A DNA stretch of 64,000 nt from Deinococcus radiopugnans ATCC 19172 (GCF_006335125.1 NZ_VDMO01000001.1:62001-126000), one strand, 5' to 3'; counted from the first letter of the stretch, positions 17,379 to 26,507 are shown. Notes: generated by a model not told the origin, from the sequence alone. Numbers and translations: made by a program.

Positions 17379-20300
17379 ATGACGGGCGGTACCCCTCCCC
17401 CAACCAGAACAGCGGCAGGCCACGACTGGTTCCTGAAGCTGCTGGGAGGCGTGTATGTGCTGGACGGCCCGGCGCACCGGCGCATCGAGCCGAGTCTGGC
17501 CGCCGTGCTGGCGTATCTGGCGCTGCGGGGCCGCACCCACAAATACCGTCTGGCCGGGTGGCTGTGGCCGGACGCGGGCGAGACGGCGGCGCGGGCCAAC
17601 ATGCGGCAGTTGCTGCGGCGGGTGCGGCTGACCCTGGGGCCGGAATTCATTCAGGGCGCGGGCGAGATCGAACTCAACCCAGGGGTCAGGGTGGATCTCC
17701 TGGAATTTCAGCGGCAGATGGAGGCCGGCGCTGTCCCGGACCCCCCGGCCCAGCAGGGTGAACTGCTGGAACACCTGACTTTCGACGACGCGCCGGACTT
17801 CGCCGAGTGGCTGGAAAGCGAGCGCGAACGTCTGCTGCAACTGCGGCTGCGGGCGGCCCTGGGCGCGTCGGAGACGCTGCGCGCAGCGGGACAGCTGGCC
17901 GAAGCGCTGCTGCACGCCCAGCACGCCCTGAGTCTGGAACCGCTGAGCGAGGAGGCCGCCCGACAGGTCATGACGCTGCACCACAGACGCGGAGATCGGG
18001 GCGCGGCCCTGCAGGCCTACGAACGCTGCCGTCAGGTGTTGCGTGACCGGCTGGGCGTGGAGCCGTTGCCCGAAACCCAGGCGCTGGCCGAGCGGATTCG
18101 GCAGGACGCGCCGCCTCCCGCTGCCCTCCCCCGCGCTGTCCCGGAACCGGTGGCGCTGCCCGCGCTGGTGGGCCGCCACCACGAACTGGGCGTGCTGGCG
18201 CAGGCGTGGGAACAGGGCCAGATGATCTTCGTCAGCGGCGAGGCGGGCATCGGCAAGACCCTGCTGACCCTGACCTTCGCCGCCGGGCGCGGGCGCGTGC
18301 TGCGCTTCGAGGCCCTGCCCGGTGACCGGCACGTGCCCTACGCCACCGCCGCCCGGATGGCCCGCCGCCTGCTCGAGCACTGGCCCACGGGCCGGGAACC
18401 AGGGGGCCTGCCCGACTGGGTGGCCGCTGAGGTGGCCCGCCTGGTGCCGGACGTGTTCGGGCAGGCAGGTCCGCCGCTGACCTCGGCGGCAGACCGGCTA
18501 CGCTTTTTCGACGCCATGATCGAACTCAACCGCCTGGCCTGCGCCGACATCGACGTGTGTGTGCTGGACGACGCCCACTTCGCCGACGACGCCACCAGCG
18601 AATTCGCCGAGTATTTTCTGGCCCGGCTCGCCTCGTCGCCGCAGGCGCGCTTTCCGGTCTGGATCGACGTTTACCGCGACGACGAATTGCCCGAAGCGGC
18701 CCGCCGCAGCGTGCAGACGCTGACCGACGCGGGCCTGGCGATCAATCTTCGCCTCGCGCCCCTGTCGGTGGAGGGGGTAGGCGAGCTGCTGGGCAGTCTG
18801 AATCTGCCGCAGCGCCCCCAGCACCAGGCAGCCCGCTACCGCGACTCCACCGGGGGCAATCCCCTGTTCATTCTGGAGACCGTGCGCGACCTGAGCGAGG
18901 AGGCCGGGCTGGGACTGTCCGGGTGGGGGCTGGACGATCCACCCCGCCTGCCCACGAAGGTGGCGGCGGTGATCGCCCGGCGGCTGTCGCGGCTGAGTCC
19001 GGCGGCCTTGCAGATGGCGCGGGCGGCGGCCACGCTGGGCGGCGAATTCACGCTGGATCAGGTGGGCGAGGTGCTGGACCTCGGCCCGCTGGCGGCGGCG
19101 CAGGGCTGGGACGAGCTGGGCCACGCCGGCATTGTGCGCGGCGAGGCGCTGGCGCATGACCTGATGCGGGTGGCGATCCGCGCCGGGACGCCGGAGGCCA
19201 CCCAGATCCTGCTGCACCGGGGCGCGGCCCGTACCCTGGAAAGGGCCGCCGGGCCGGGCGGCGCAAACGCCGCGCGCATTGCCCGGCACTACCAGGGCGG
19301 CCGGTTGCCCCTTCAGGCGGCGGCATGGTTCCTGAAAGCCTCGCAGGGGCTGGTCGACCTGATGCAGTACGGGGCGGCCCTGAAGCTGCGCGAACAGGCG
19401 GCGGCGCTGTACGAGGAAGCGCTGGAGTTCGACCTGGCCCTGGGCGTGCGGCTGGACACCCTGAGCGCCCTGTGGGCCGAGGAGCAGCCCGAAGCGCTGC
19501 GCCCCGTCGTGGACGGGCTGTTGCGCCTCGCCTCCGACGACGTGCAGCGTGCGGCGGCCCGGCTGGGGCAGGCCACGCTGCGTCTGGCCGAGTCCAGACT
19601 GCAACCGGTGGCCCTGGCCGCCCCGGACATGCTGGGCCGCGCCTCCGCTTCCCATGAGGCGCGGCAGGCCCTGTGGCAGACCCTGACCCTGGCGCGGGAG
19701 GGGCAGGCGCTGCTGGCCGCTGACGGCGGGCTGCCGCACGCCACCCTGTCCGCCCTGCTGTTGCGTGCCGAATTGAGGACGCTGGCTTTCCTGCACGACC
19801 AGACCGGGCTGCGGGAGCGGTTGGACGCCGCCACGGCGCTGTTTACCCGGCTCCCGGAGTCGCAGGCGGCGGCGCTGCTGCTGTACACGGTGGCGGCCCT
19901 GCTGATGCGGCAGGGGCAGCCCGGCGACGCCCTGGACGCCGCGCGGCGCAGCGCCGCCATGTTCACGGCCCTGGGAGACCGCTACGCAACCCTGGCGGCA
20001 CAGCTGAGCGTGGCCGCCCTCCTCGAAGATCAGGGGCGACGGGCGGAGGCGGCCAGCTTCCGGCGGCAACTGGGCTCACCGGGCAGCGGGCCTCAGCTCA
20101 GCCGCCTCCAGTACTTCAACCAGTTGCGGCTGGCCGCCAATCTGGTGCAGCGCCACGCCTACGCCGAAGCCCTGGCTCTGCTGGAGCGAATGACACAGGC
20201 TGCCGATAAGGCAGCGCCGGCTGGAGAATGGCCGACTGGGGAAGCCCTGCCAAAAGGCGTGCTGTGGCGGGTGCAGGTGGACTTGCTGTGGCTGCTGGGG

Positions 20301-20945
20301 GCGGTGCCCCAGTGCCAGACGGCAGCGGAAGCCGCGCTGTCTGACCCCATGCCGGGTGACGACGCGGCAGGCGTGCCGTGGATCCGGCTGGCCCAGATTC
20401 ACGCCCTGCTGGGGCAGGATCAACAGGCGAAGCGGGCGTTTGCCAACGCCGACGCCTTCCTGAGCGCCGCGCCCCACCTGACGTACTCGCGGGGGCTGTG
20501 GCAGCTGGCGTACGCAGGATTCGGGGGCCGCACGCGCGAGGAACGCCGCCACTCGCTGGAGGAGGCGCTGGCCGTGGCCCGGCAAAAGGCCCACCCGGAA
20601 CTGCTGACCCACGCCCTGGCCCTGCGGGCGCAGTGGCACGCGGGGGGTCAGGACTGGCCCGCCGCCACGCGGGACGCGGAGGACGCCCTCGCACGCATGA
20701 CCGCCGCCCCACCCCGCGACGATCACGCCCTGCCGTGGCAGGTTTTTCTGGAACTGCCCGGCGTTGATCCAGCACGCCGCTTGGCCGTGGCTCATGCGGC
20801 GCGGGACTGGATGGTCAGCATCCTTGGTCAGCCGCTCCCGCCGCCCTACCGCGATGCCTTCCTGGCCCGGCCCACCCAGCAGGCCCTCCTGACCGTGCTG
20901 GACAGCCTTGACCTGCCACTCTCAGGGCAGCGAGGCCAGGGATGA
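17379..20945 (+). CDS. SARP/AfsR-type regulator: winged helix, BTAD, ATPase, TPR-like repeats
   Basis: 1188 residues. Residues of about 15-95 form an OmpR-like winged helix ('HKYRLAGWLWPDAGETAARA' and 'NMRQLLRRVRLTLG'). Residues of about 105-245 form the bacterial transcriptional activator domain ('LSEEAARQVMTLHHRRGDRG' and 'YERCRQVLRDRLGVEPLPET'). A P-loop is at about 285 ('VSGEAGIGKTLL') in an AAA/NB-ARC-like ATPase that ends about 540. The rest is helical repeats, Ala/Leu-rich. Known relatives bind direct repeats spaced 11 bp and recruit RNA polymerase. Its position inside a cluster of 11-bp tandem promoter elements makes it the best local candidate activator; this link is inference. It overlaps the convergent SRPBCC gene by 24 bp. 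Confidence 0.9.
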   Translation: MTGGTPPPTRTAAGHDWFLKLLGGVYVLDGPAHRRIEPSLAAVLAYLALRGRTHKYRLAGWLWPDAGETAARANMRQLLRRVRLTLGPEFIQGAGEIELNPGVRVDLLEFQRQMEAGAVPDPPAQQGELLEHLTFDDAPDFAEWLESERERLLQLRLRAALGASETLRAAGQLAEALLHAQHALSLEPLSEEAARQVMTLHHRRGDRGAALQAYERCRQVLRDRLGVEPLPETQALAERIRQDAPPPAALPRAVPEPVALPALVGRHHELGVLAQAWEQGQMIFVSGEAGIGKTLLTLTFAAGRGRVLRFEALPGDRHVPYATAARMARRLLEHWPTGREPGGLPDWVAAEVARLVPDVFGQAGPPLTSAADRLRFFDAMIELNRLACADIDVCVLDDAHFADDATSEFAEYFLARLASSPQARFPVWIDVYRDDELPEAARRSVQTLTDAGLAINLRLAPLSVEGVGELLGSLNLPQRPQHQAARYRDSTGGNPLFILETVRDLSEEAGLGLSGWGLDDPPRLPTKVAAVIARRLSRLSPAALQMARAAATLGGEFTLDQVGEVLDLGPLAAAQGWDELGHAGIVRGEALAHDLMRVAIRAGTPEATQILLHRGAARTLERAAGPGGANAARIARHYQGGRLPLQAAAWFLKASQGLVDLMQYGAALKLREQAAALYEEALEFDLALGVRLDTLSALWAEEQPEALRPVVDGLLRLASDDVQRAAARLGQATLRLAESRLQPVALAAPDMLGRASASHEARQALWQTLTLAREGQALLAADGGLPHATLSALLLRAELRTLAFLHDQTGLRERLDAATALFTRLPESQAAALLLYTVAALLMRQGQPGDALDAARRSAAMFTALGDRYATLAAQLSVAALLEDQGRRAEAASFRRQLGSPGSGPQLSRLQYFNQLRLAANLVQRHAYAEALALLERMTQAADKAAPAGEWPTGEALPKGVLWRVQVDLLWLLGAVPQCQTAAEAALSDPMPGDDAAGVPWIRLAQIHALLGQDQQAKRAFANADAFLSAAPHLTYSRGLWQLAYAGFGGRTREERRHSLEEALAVARQKAHPELLTHALALRAQWHAGGQDWPAATRDAEDALARMTAAPPRDDHALPWQVFLELPGVDPARRLAVAHAARDWMVSILGQPLPPPYRDAFLARPTQQALLTVLDSLDLPLSGQRGQG

Positions 20946-21389
20946 ACGCTGCCCAGCAGACTGGGCCTCAAGGTGGCGTTTGAGCCGCGCCAGTTCCCGC
21001 CCAAATCTCTGCCGGGACAGCAGCTTCAGCAGGGGTGAGGCCAGCCGCAACGCCCCGGTCAGCCCAAGCTCCAGCGTGCCGACGAACCGTGTCCCACCGG
21101 CCTCGGCCACGGTCAGGCGGCTGCCGCGCACCGCAGTGGCTCCCTCCACGCTGCGAAACTGGTAGCTGCTGCCCTCCCTGACCTGGGAAACGACGCAACG
21201 GGTGGTGTGAACCGTTCCCAGGAACGTCAGCACGTCGGTGGTGATCATGCCGTCCTGCACGGGGCCGGGCTGATCGGCGCTCATCTTCAGGAGGCCCTCG
21301 CGCCACAGCGGATCGTGGGCAGGCGTGGCGATCAGGGCGTAGACCTCGCCCACCGGGCGGTCGATCCAGACCGAGGCGGTCACCTTCAT
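20922..21389 (-). CDS. SRPBCC (polyketide cyclase/START-like) family protein
   Basis: 155 residues from ATG 21389. The N-terminal 'MKVTASVWIDRPVGEVYALI' is the standard opening of the family, with 'GTRFVGTLELGLTGALRLAS' and a C-terminal helix 'RFGRELARLKRHLEAQ'. These helix-grip proteins bind hydrophobic ligands; activity cannot be predicted. It lies 10 bp after the SnoaL-like gene in the same operon under promoter site D. Its 3' end overlaps the SARP gene's end on the other strand. Confidence 0.85.
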   Translation of the reverse strand: MKVTASVWIDRPVGEVYALIATPAHDPLWREGLLKMSADQPGPVQDGMITTDVLTFLGTVHTTRCVVSQVREGSSYQFRSVEGATAVRGSRLTVAEAGGTRFVGTLELGLTGALRLASPLLKLLSRQRFGRELARLKRHLEAQSAGQRSSLASLP

Positions 21390-21399
21390 GCCCACCCCC

Positions 21400-21825
21400 T
21401 CACGCCCAGAACCCGTCCACATGGTGCTGGTCATAGTTGTGCATCCGCAGCGACAGCAGTTGCCCGTTCCCGAAGGTCATCACGTAGGCCACCTGATTGT
21501 GCAGGGTGCGGCCCAGCCGGGTGGCGGTCACCGTGCAGAGGGCCACCGCATGGCGTTCACTGCCCAGCACGTCGGTCACGTCCACCTGCTGCGTTCCGGC
21601 GCTGCGCTCGGCCACCTGCGCGAAAAAACCCAGGATGGTGGGCAGCCCGTGCTTGTCGCCGGCCATCGGGTTGCGGCCCGGCACATGCAAGACCGCGCTG
21701 GGGGCGATCAGCGCCTGAAGAGTCGGCAAATCCTTTTCGTCAAAGGCCGTAAGCAATCGGAGGGCAAGGGTCTGGGCCGTGGGCGTCTGGGCGGTGGGCG
21801 TCTGTTCTGGGGCGGTCTGAATCAT
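21400..21825 (-). CDS. SnoaL-like/NTF2-like small protein
   Basis: 141 residues. After a Gln/Thr/Pro-rich repeat-like leader (TPTAQTPTAQT) comes an NTF2-like domain: 'LTAFDEKDLPTLQALIAPSA', 'GLPTILGFFAQVAE' and a C-terminal 'LSLRMHNYDQHHVDGFWA'. The likely role is small-ligand binding or isomerisation. The start MIQTAPE at 21825 lies about 16 nt after the -10 of site D, so the long upstream frame is excluded. First gene of a two-gene operon with the SRPBCC protein. Confidence 0.82.
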   Translation of the reverse strand: MIQTAPEQTPTAQTPTAQTLALRLLTAFDEKDLPTLQALIAPSAVLHVPGRNPMAGDKHGLPTILGFFAQVAERSAGTQQVDVTDVLGSERHAVALCTVTATRLGRTLHNQVAYVMTFGNGQLLSLRMHNYDQHHVDGFWA

Positions 21826-21846
21826 GGTGGCTCTCCTTGAGGGTTG

Positions 21847-21879
21847 AGCCTGCGCCGTGGGCTGTGACTGGCCCGTGAT
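21847..21879 (-). promoter_or_regulatory. Tandem 11-bp promoter element (site D) for the SnoaL-like/SRPBCC operon
   Basis: Minus strand: ATCAC (21879-21875), N6, GTCAC (21868-21864), N10, GCAGGCT (21853-21847). The first half-site has one change, and the -10 is poorer than in other sites but identical to that of the divergent site E. Confidence 0.5.
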
Positions 21880-21907
21880 CCACGCGGGCCAGCCCGGGAA
21901 TGGCCCA

Positions 21908-21940
21908 GTCACGGCCCAGTCACACCCGGCGCGGCAGGCT
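21908..21940 (+). promoter_or_regulatory. Tandem 11-bp GTCAC promoter element (site E) for the 22013 operon
   Basis: GTCAC (21908-21912), GGCCCA, GTCAC (21919-21923), N10, GCAGGCT (21934-21940). The 6-bp spacer GGCCCA is the same as in site C. It faces away from site D; the two inner repeats are 28 bp apart. Confidence 0.55.
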
Positions 21941-22012
21941 CGGACCTCCAGGCCATCGCCGGGCTGACCCATGCCCCGAAGACACGGCGATCCGTGCCTG
22001 GGAGGAGAGTCC

Positions 22013-22561
22013 ATGCCCCAACCCACCCTTGCCCTGCTGCTGCTCGTTCACGTCGCCAGCGCCCTGACCCTCGTCTGCGTGGAGGCCGCCACGCTTCAGG
22101 GCATGTCCGCCCTGCGCTCGGCCCAGGACGCCCCCACCGCCCGGCATCTGCTCGGCTCGCTCCAGCGCTTGACCGTCCTGTCGCGCATCGCGCCTCTGAC
22201 TTTAATCGGCTCGGGGCTGTGGCTGGCGGGGCTGGCCGGGGCCTTCGCCGCGCCGTGGCTGATCCTGTCCATGCTGGGCACGGCCCTGATCGCCGCGCTG
22301 GTGCATGTCGTGGAGCTGCCCCGGCTGGGGCGGTTCGGGGAAGCCCTGCACCGGGGCGGCGCGGACGCCCTGTCCGGTCTGCGGCAGGACTCGGCGCTGC
22401 GCTGGAGCGCCCGCGTCCGCTTCGCCACGCTGATCTGGGTCTTCTTCCTGATGCTCGCCAAGCCTGCCCTGCCCGCCGCCGCGTTGCTGGGCGTGCTGGT
22501 CTACGGCGTCGTGTTGCTGCCGCTGGCGCTGCGGCGAGAAGAAAAGGCGGTGCTGGCATGA
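22013..22561 (+). CDS. Small integral membrane protein (four helices)
   Basis: 182 residues with about four hydrophobic helices: 'LALLLLVHVASALTLVCVEA', 'APLTLIGSGLWLAGLAGAF', 'WLILSMLGTALIAALVHVVE' and 'ALPAAALLGVLVYGVVLLPL'. This resembles small DUF2269/DUF2214-like membrane families, but I cannot name one with certainty. GGAGGAGAGTCC precedes the ATG. It is the first gene of a five-gene operon of exported proteins under promoter site E. Confidence 0.75.
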   Translation: MPQPTLALLLLVHVASALTLVCVEAATLQGMSALRSAQDAPTARHLLGSLQRLTVLSRIAPLTLIGSGLWLAGLAGAFAAPWLILSMLGTALIAALVHVVELPRLGRFGEALHRGGADALSGLRQDSALRWSARVRFATLIWVFFLMLAKPALPAAALLGVLVYGVVLLPLALRREEKAVLA

Positions 22562-22596
22562 GGCTCAGGTCTCGGTCAACGTCACGAGGAATGTCC

Positions 22597-23460
22597 ATGA
22601 AAAATAATTTGATCGGAGATCAGACCGCCGAACGCCCAGAACCTCGTTCCAGACGCTCAGATTTTAGACCTGCCGTGCTGGCCGGCACGCTGGCCCTCGC
22701 CTGTGGCCTGGGGGTGCTGAGCGTGGTTCACGCTGCCCCGGTCAAGGCCGGGACGGTGCAGGGGCAGGCCGTGGATCACAAGGGCAAACCGCTGGCTGGC
22801 CTCCACGTCTGGATCAAGCCCGGCCTGACGACGGGTGTGGTGGACGTGCTGACCGGGCCGGATGGCCGCTACCGGGTGGACGGCCTGCCATACCTGCCCT
22901 ACACCGCCCACGCGTGGTATCCGGTGACGTACAAGGGCCAGACCTACTGTTACCGGCTGGCCCACCCCAGCGCCGCCGAATACCAGCCCTTCAACGCGCA
23001 AAGCGGCACCACCCGTAACTTCCGGTGGCAGCTGTCCGGGAAGATCCCCGGCGTGGAGGACTACAAGGGCACCGGCTTTTACGGCGGCACGCTGGCCCTC
23101 CCGCCTGCTGCCTACCGAGAGGACATGGGCAGTCTGGAAGCGGAGGACCGTCTGGAAGTCACCCTGACCCCGGTTGGCCCCCTGATTGACGGCAGCCCAG
23201 GCAAGAAGCTGGTGCTGAAGACCAACGAGATCTCGCAGATTTACGACGTCCCGGTGGGCACCTACGCGGCCAGCGCGGTGGCCGTGACCCCCGCTGGAGC
23301 CAGGCGCCCCGTGCTGCTGGCCGGGGAATACAGCGGCCAGCCCGCGCCCAGCGTCACCTTTACCTTCGAGGGCCTTAAGGCGGGCGAGAGCTGCGTCGGC
23401 AAACTCTCCACCTGGACGGCCACCCGCAACCTGTATTACTTCGTGCCGGCCAAACCGTGA
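22597..23460 (+). CDS. Exported carboxypeptidase-regulatory-like domain protein
   Basis: 287 residues. The start MKNNLIG at 22597 is preferred because GAGGA lies 6 nt upstream; an ATG at 22558 overlaps the previous stop and an ATG at 22591 is too close to that site. A charged leader of about 30 residues precedes a hydrophobic segment 'AVLAGTLALACGLGVLSVVH' and an AxA-like cleavage site. Then follows a carboxypeptidase-regulatory domain ('VQGQAVDHKGKPLAGLHVWI'). It shares its layout with the next gene. Probably a surface or periplasmic binding protein. Confidence 0.75.
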   Translation: MKNNLIGDQTAERPEPRSRRSDFRPAVLAGTLALACGLGVLSVVHAAPVKAGTVQGQAVDHKGKPLAGLHVWIKPGLTTGVVDVLTGPDGRYRVDGLPYLPYTAHAWYPVTYKGQTYCYRLAHPSAAEYQPFNAQSGTTRNFRWQLSGKIPGVEDYKGTGFYGGTLALPPAAYREDMGSLEAEDRLEVTLTPVGPLIDGSPGKKLVLKTNEISQIYDVPVGTYAASAVAVTPAGARRPVLLAGEYSGQPAPSVTFTFEGLKAGESCVGKLSTWTATRNLYYFVPAKP

Positions 23461-23473
23461 CTCAGGAGTCCCC

Positions 23474-24193
23474 ATGACCACAATCATTTTTTCCCGCCTG
23501 CTCCTCCTCACCGCGCTCTGCTCGGCTTCGGCACTGTCGGCTAGTGTGACTGGGCGCGTGGTGGACGCGGCGGGCCAACCCGTCAAGAACGCCACCGTCA
23601 TTGCCGACAACACGCTGTTCTACAACACCAACGTGATCGGCTACACCGATGCCAACGGCAAGTACAAGCTGGATATCAGCAAGCCCATAGGCACCTGGAA
23701 TGTCACGGCGAAGGTGAACCTGAAGTACGGCGATTACGAGGTGGGCATCGACCTGATTCCCGAGAACCCCAAGCTGCTGGCCGGCACCGAGGGTGGCGTC
23801 CGCAATTTCACTTTCAAGCCGAAACCCGCCACCAGCGCCGATCCCTACGGCAGCCTGGGCTGGGTGTTTCTGGGTTCGGCCATCGGCGTCTACGACATCG
23901 ACGAGACCAAAGTGGAGCTGACCCTGACCCCGGTGGGCAAGCTGGCCGACGGCAGTGCGGGAAGCGTCATCAGGGGCCACCCTCTGAAGTCGGCAGATGG
24001 GGCGGTACTGGCGAACGTCATGTGGGGAACGTACCGGGTCACGGCCACCTACGAGGGTAAGCCCCTCCAGATCAGCCGCCGCCCACGCCCCGGCGAGGAC
24101 GAGGACTACGCCTGGGGCAGCAGCTACACCGGCCCCTTTGTGACAGGCTTTTACCAGCTCAAGCCCTCGCTGTTTCTGGAAGTCAGGCATTGA
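23474..24193 (+). CDS. Secreted carboxypeptidase-regulatory-like protein, paralog of the 9634 lipoprotein
   Basis: 239 residues with signal peptide MTTIIFSRLLLLTALCSASALS. The mature part starts 'ASVTGRVVDAAGQPVKNATV' and contains 'ADNTLFYNTNVIGYTDA', matching the lipoprotein at 9634-10440 almost residue for residue; both end in a '...GFYQLKPSLFLEV'-like stretch. No lipobox here, so it is secreted rather than anchored. Thirteen bp separate it from the previous gene. Function unknown. Confidence 0.8.
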   Translation: MTTIIFSRLLLLTALCSASALSASVTGRVVDAAGQPVKNATVIADNTLFYNTNVIGYTDANGKYKLDISKPIGTWNVTAKVNLKYGDYEVGIDLIPENPKLLAGTEGGVRNFTFKPKPATSADPYGSLGWVFLGSAIGVYDIDETKVELTLTPVGKLADGSAGSVIRGHPLKSADGAVLANVMWGTYRVTATYEGKPLQISRRPRPGEDEDYAWGSSYTGPFVTGFYQLKPSLFLEVRH

Positions 24194-26502
24194 TGGTCAG
24201 TCAGGCGAACACTCTTCGGATGACCTGGCTCACCCTGGGCGTGCTGTGCGCCCCGCTCTCTTCCAGTGCCGACGCCGCCTCCACCGTGCGTGGCCTGATG
24301 GACCTGCACAAGCCGCCGCCCAGCGATCAGTTGCCCTGCCCGATCTTTCCCAGACGCCCGGTCCCGGGGAACGCGTCCCAGGCGACCAACCCCCAGATGG
24401 CGCAACAGCTGGCCCTGCTGGAAAAACAGCTCGCACAGATGCCTCCTCAGTCCGAAGGGTACAGGCAACTCAGGGCCGCGCTGGACGCCCTGAAGGCGGG
24501 ATTGAAGCAGGAACAGGCCGCCCAGCCCGCCGTCAAGGTACTGGAGTACCGCAAGCTGAGCGTGGTGCAGGCCCTCGCCAACCTGTACGGCTCGCTGGCC
24601 GATCACCTGTCACCGGAGGCGTGGAAGGAGTGGGTGGAGAATGCCGCCCTCTCAGACCCAGACCGGGCAGACAGGGCGGCGGTGCTGGCCGTCGGCCGGG
24701 GCGTGCCGCTGCTGGCAGTGGCCGCCTACCTGAAGGTGCTGGAAAAGACGCCCAAGAACGCGGACGCCCTGTTCAATCTTGGCTCGCTGGCCGCCGTGCT
24801 GGGCGCGCCAAACGAGGCGCTAGCCCTGCTGGACGCGTCACAGGCGCGGGGGGGGCCGCGCAACACTTTCTATCCGCCCGCCGCCCAGCTCCTGACGGCC
24901 CGGGGGTACGCGCTGATGCTGGTGAACCGCGACAGGGAGGCCGAGCAACTCCTGACCCAGGCGGTGAAGCTGGCCCCCCGGATGGCCGAGGCCCAGCGCA
25001 ATCTGGCGGCGGCCCTGGGCAATCAGGGCAAGTGCGGCCCAGCGCGGGCGGCAGTGGCGCGGTCCAGCAGTCGCCATACCCTTCCTCAGAAATCAGCTTC
25101 CACTTCACCAGCCGCTCAGCCGTCCTCCGCATCTGCTTCTCCAGTGCCGCTACCCATTCCCATACCTGCCGCTGATCAGAAGGAGGACACCGACTATAAC
25201 CTGCGCGACGTGCTGGACTTCTCGCGGGGAACGGTGGGTGAGTGGCCGTACTTTGCCACGGTCTTTGACCCCTACGACGAGGCGAAGCTGGACCGCCGGG
25301 CTGCAGAGTACGAGCAGATGAAGGGCAAGCTGGACCCCAAAACAGATGCGGCGCACTTGTCTCAAGTCCAGCGAGGCGTGGCCAATCTGCTCACGAGTGT
25401 CCGAAATGACCGCCTGAGTGGGCCAAGGATTCGCCTGCTCCACACCGGGCAATTTCAGCTGTTCCGCGAGACCCGGTTCACGGCGCTGTACAGCAAGCTG
25501 GGCAAAGATCTGGCCACCTACCAGAAGAACGAGCAAGACGCCATGACGCACCTGAAAGGAGAGTTCGCCAATGCTGACGCACAGCATGACGCGGCCTACC
25601 GGGCCTGCGACTCCGCCACCGATAACTCGTACTGCCGCGACAAGGCCGAATACGACCAGAAGCTCAAGAAATGTTCCAGTCTGGTGACCTGGAATAACAT
25701 GTGGCGCGGCAGCTCATCGTTCGTGGCGCATAGCGTCCGCCCCCTGGTGGAGGAGATCGACCTCTTCTACACCACCGTGATCTCGTACGCCTCCGAACCA
25801 CGATTGCTGGCCGGGTTGCGGCTGCATCACCAGATGATCCGCAAGACCTTCATCAGCATCGTCCCTGGCTATTTCAGCGAGCATCTTTCCACTCTGGACC
25901 GCATGAACGAGCCGTGCCTGTACATCGCCCGGACCATGCCGCCCAAGCCGGTGCCGGACGACCAGATGGGGGTCTACACCGAACTGGTGGGGAACGGCTG
26001 CAAGCCCGCCGCCACGGCCACGGTCAAGGTCATGCTGGTGCAGTTCGGCATGAACTGCGAGAAGGTCTCGGTGGAACTGGCCAAAACGTTTCCGGGCACC
26101 AGTGTCGGCCTCTTCGCCAACGTGGAGCGCCGGGCGTCGGCAGGGGCGCGGCAGGGACCCCCCACCGCCCGCGACAAATTTATCAAGGCGATTGGCGCGG
26201 GCAACGTGCGCCCCCAGCAGCTCCCAGAATTTGGGCAGCAGAAGAGTGACGTCAGCATCTACACCATCTCGGCGGGCGTGTCCAGCGGCACGGCGGTGAT
26301 GGGCAATGGGGCGACCGCCAAAGACGGCCTGTACCTGACCGTGGACAGCACCGGCAAGGTGGTGGACTTCGGCATCAAGGGCGAAACCTCCACCAGCGTT
26401 GGGGCCGAGTTCAATCTGGGCGCTGTCGAGCTGGGCGCGGGGCTGGAATTCGAGGGGCCGGGCAGTTCGGTCAGCTTCATGCCCAGCGTGCCAGGGACCT
26501 GA
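24193..26502 (+). CDS. Exported TPR-containing protein of unknown function
   Basis: 769 residues. The ATG at 24193 overlaps the previous stop (TGATG); a TTG one codon earlier is also possible. A signal-like segment 'MTWLTLGVLCAPLSSSADA' lies about ten residues in. TPR-type repeats occupy about residues 165-285 ('PKNADALFNLGSLAAVLGAP', 'AVKLAPRMAEAQRNLAAALG'). A Ser/Ala/Pro linker follows, then a Cys-containing middle domain ('YRACDSATDNSYCRDKAEYD') and a Gly-rich strand-forming tail. It is probably a periplasmic scaffold for the neighbouring exported proteins; that is inference from the operon. Confidence 0.75.
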   Translation: MVSQANTLRMTWLTLGVLCAPLSSSADAASTVRGLMDLHKPPPSDQLPCPIFPRRPVPGNASQATNPQMAQQLALLEKQLAQMPPQSEGYRQLRAALDALKAGLKQEQAAQPAVKVLEYRKLSVVQALANLYGSLADHLSPEAWKEWVENAALSDPDRADRAAVLAVGRGVPLLAVAAYLKVLEKTPKNADALFNLGSLAAVLGAPNEALALLDASQARGGPRNTFYPPAAQLLTARGYALMLVNRDREAEQLLTQAVKLAPRMAEAQRNLAAALGNQGKCGPARAAVARSSSRHTLPQKSASTSPAAQPSSASASPVPLPIPIPAADQKEDTDYNLRDVLDFSRGTVGEWPYFATVFDPYDEAKLDRRAAEYEQMKGKLDPKTDAAHLSQVQRGVANLLTSVRNDRLSGPRIRLLHTGQFQLFRETRFTALYSKLGKDLATYQKNEQDAMTHLKGEFANADAQHDAAYRACDSATDNSYCRDKAEYDQKLKKCSSLVTWNNMWRGSSSFVAHSVRPLVEEIDLFYTTVISYASEPRLLAGLRLHHQMIRKTFISIVPGYFSEHLSTLDRMNEPCLYIARTMPPKPVPDDQMGVYTELVGNGCKPAATATVKVMLVQFGMNCEKVSVELAKTFPGTSVGLFANVERRASAGARQGPPTARDKFIKAIGAGNVRPQQLPEFGQQKSDVSIYTISAGVSSGTAVMGNGATAKDGLYLTVDSTGKVVDFGIKGETSTSVGAEFNLGAVELGAGLEFEGPGSSVSFMPSVPGT

Positions 26503-26507
26503 TCCGG

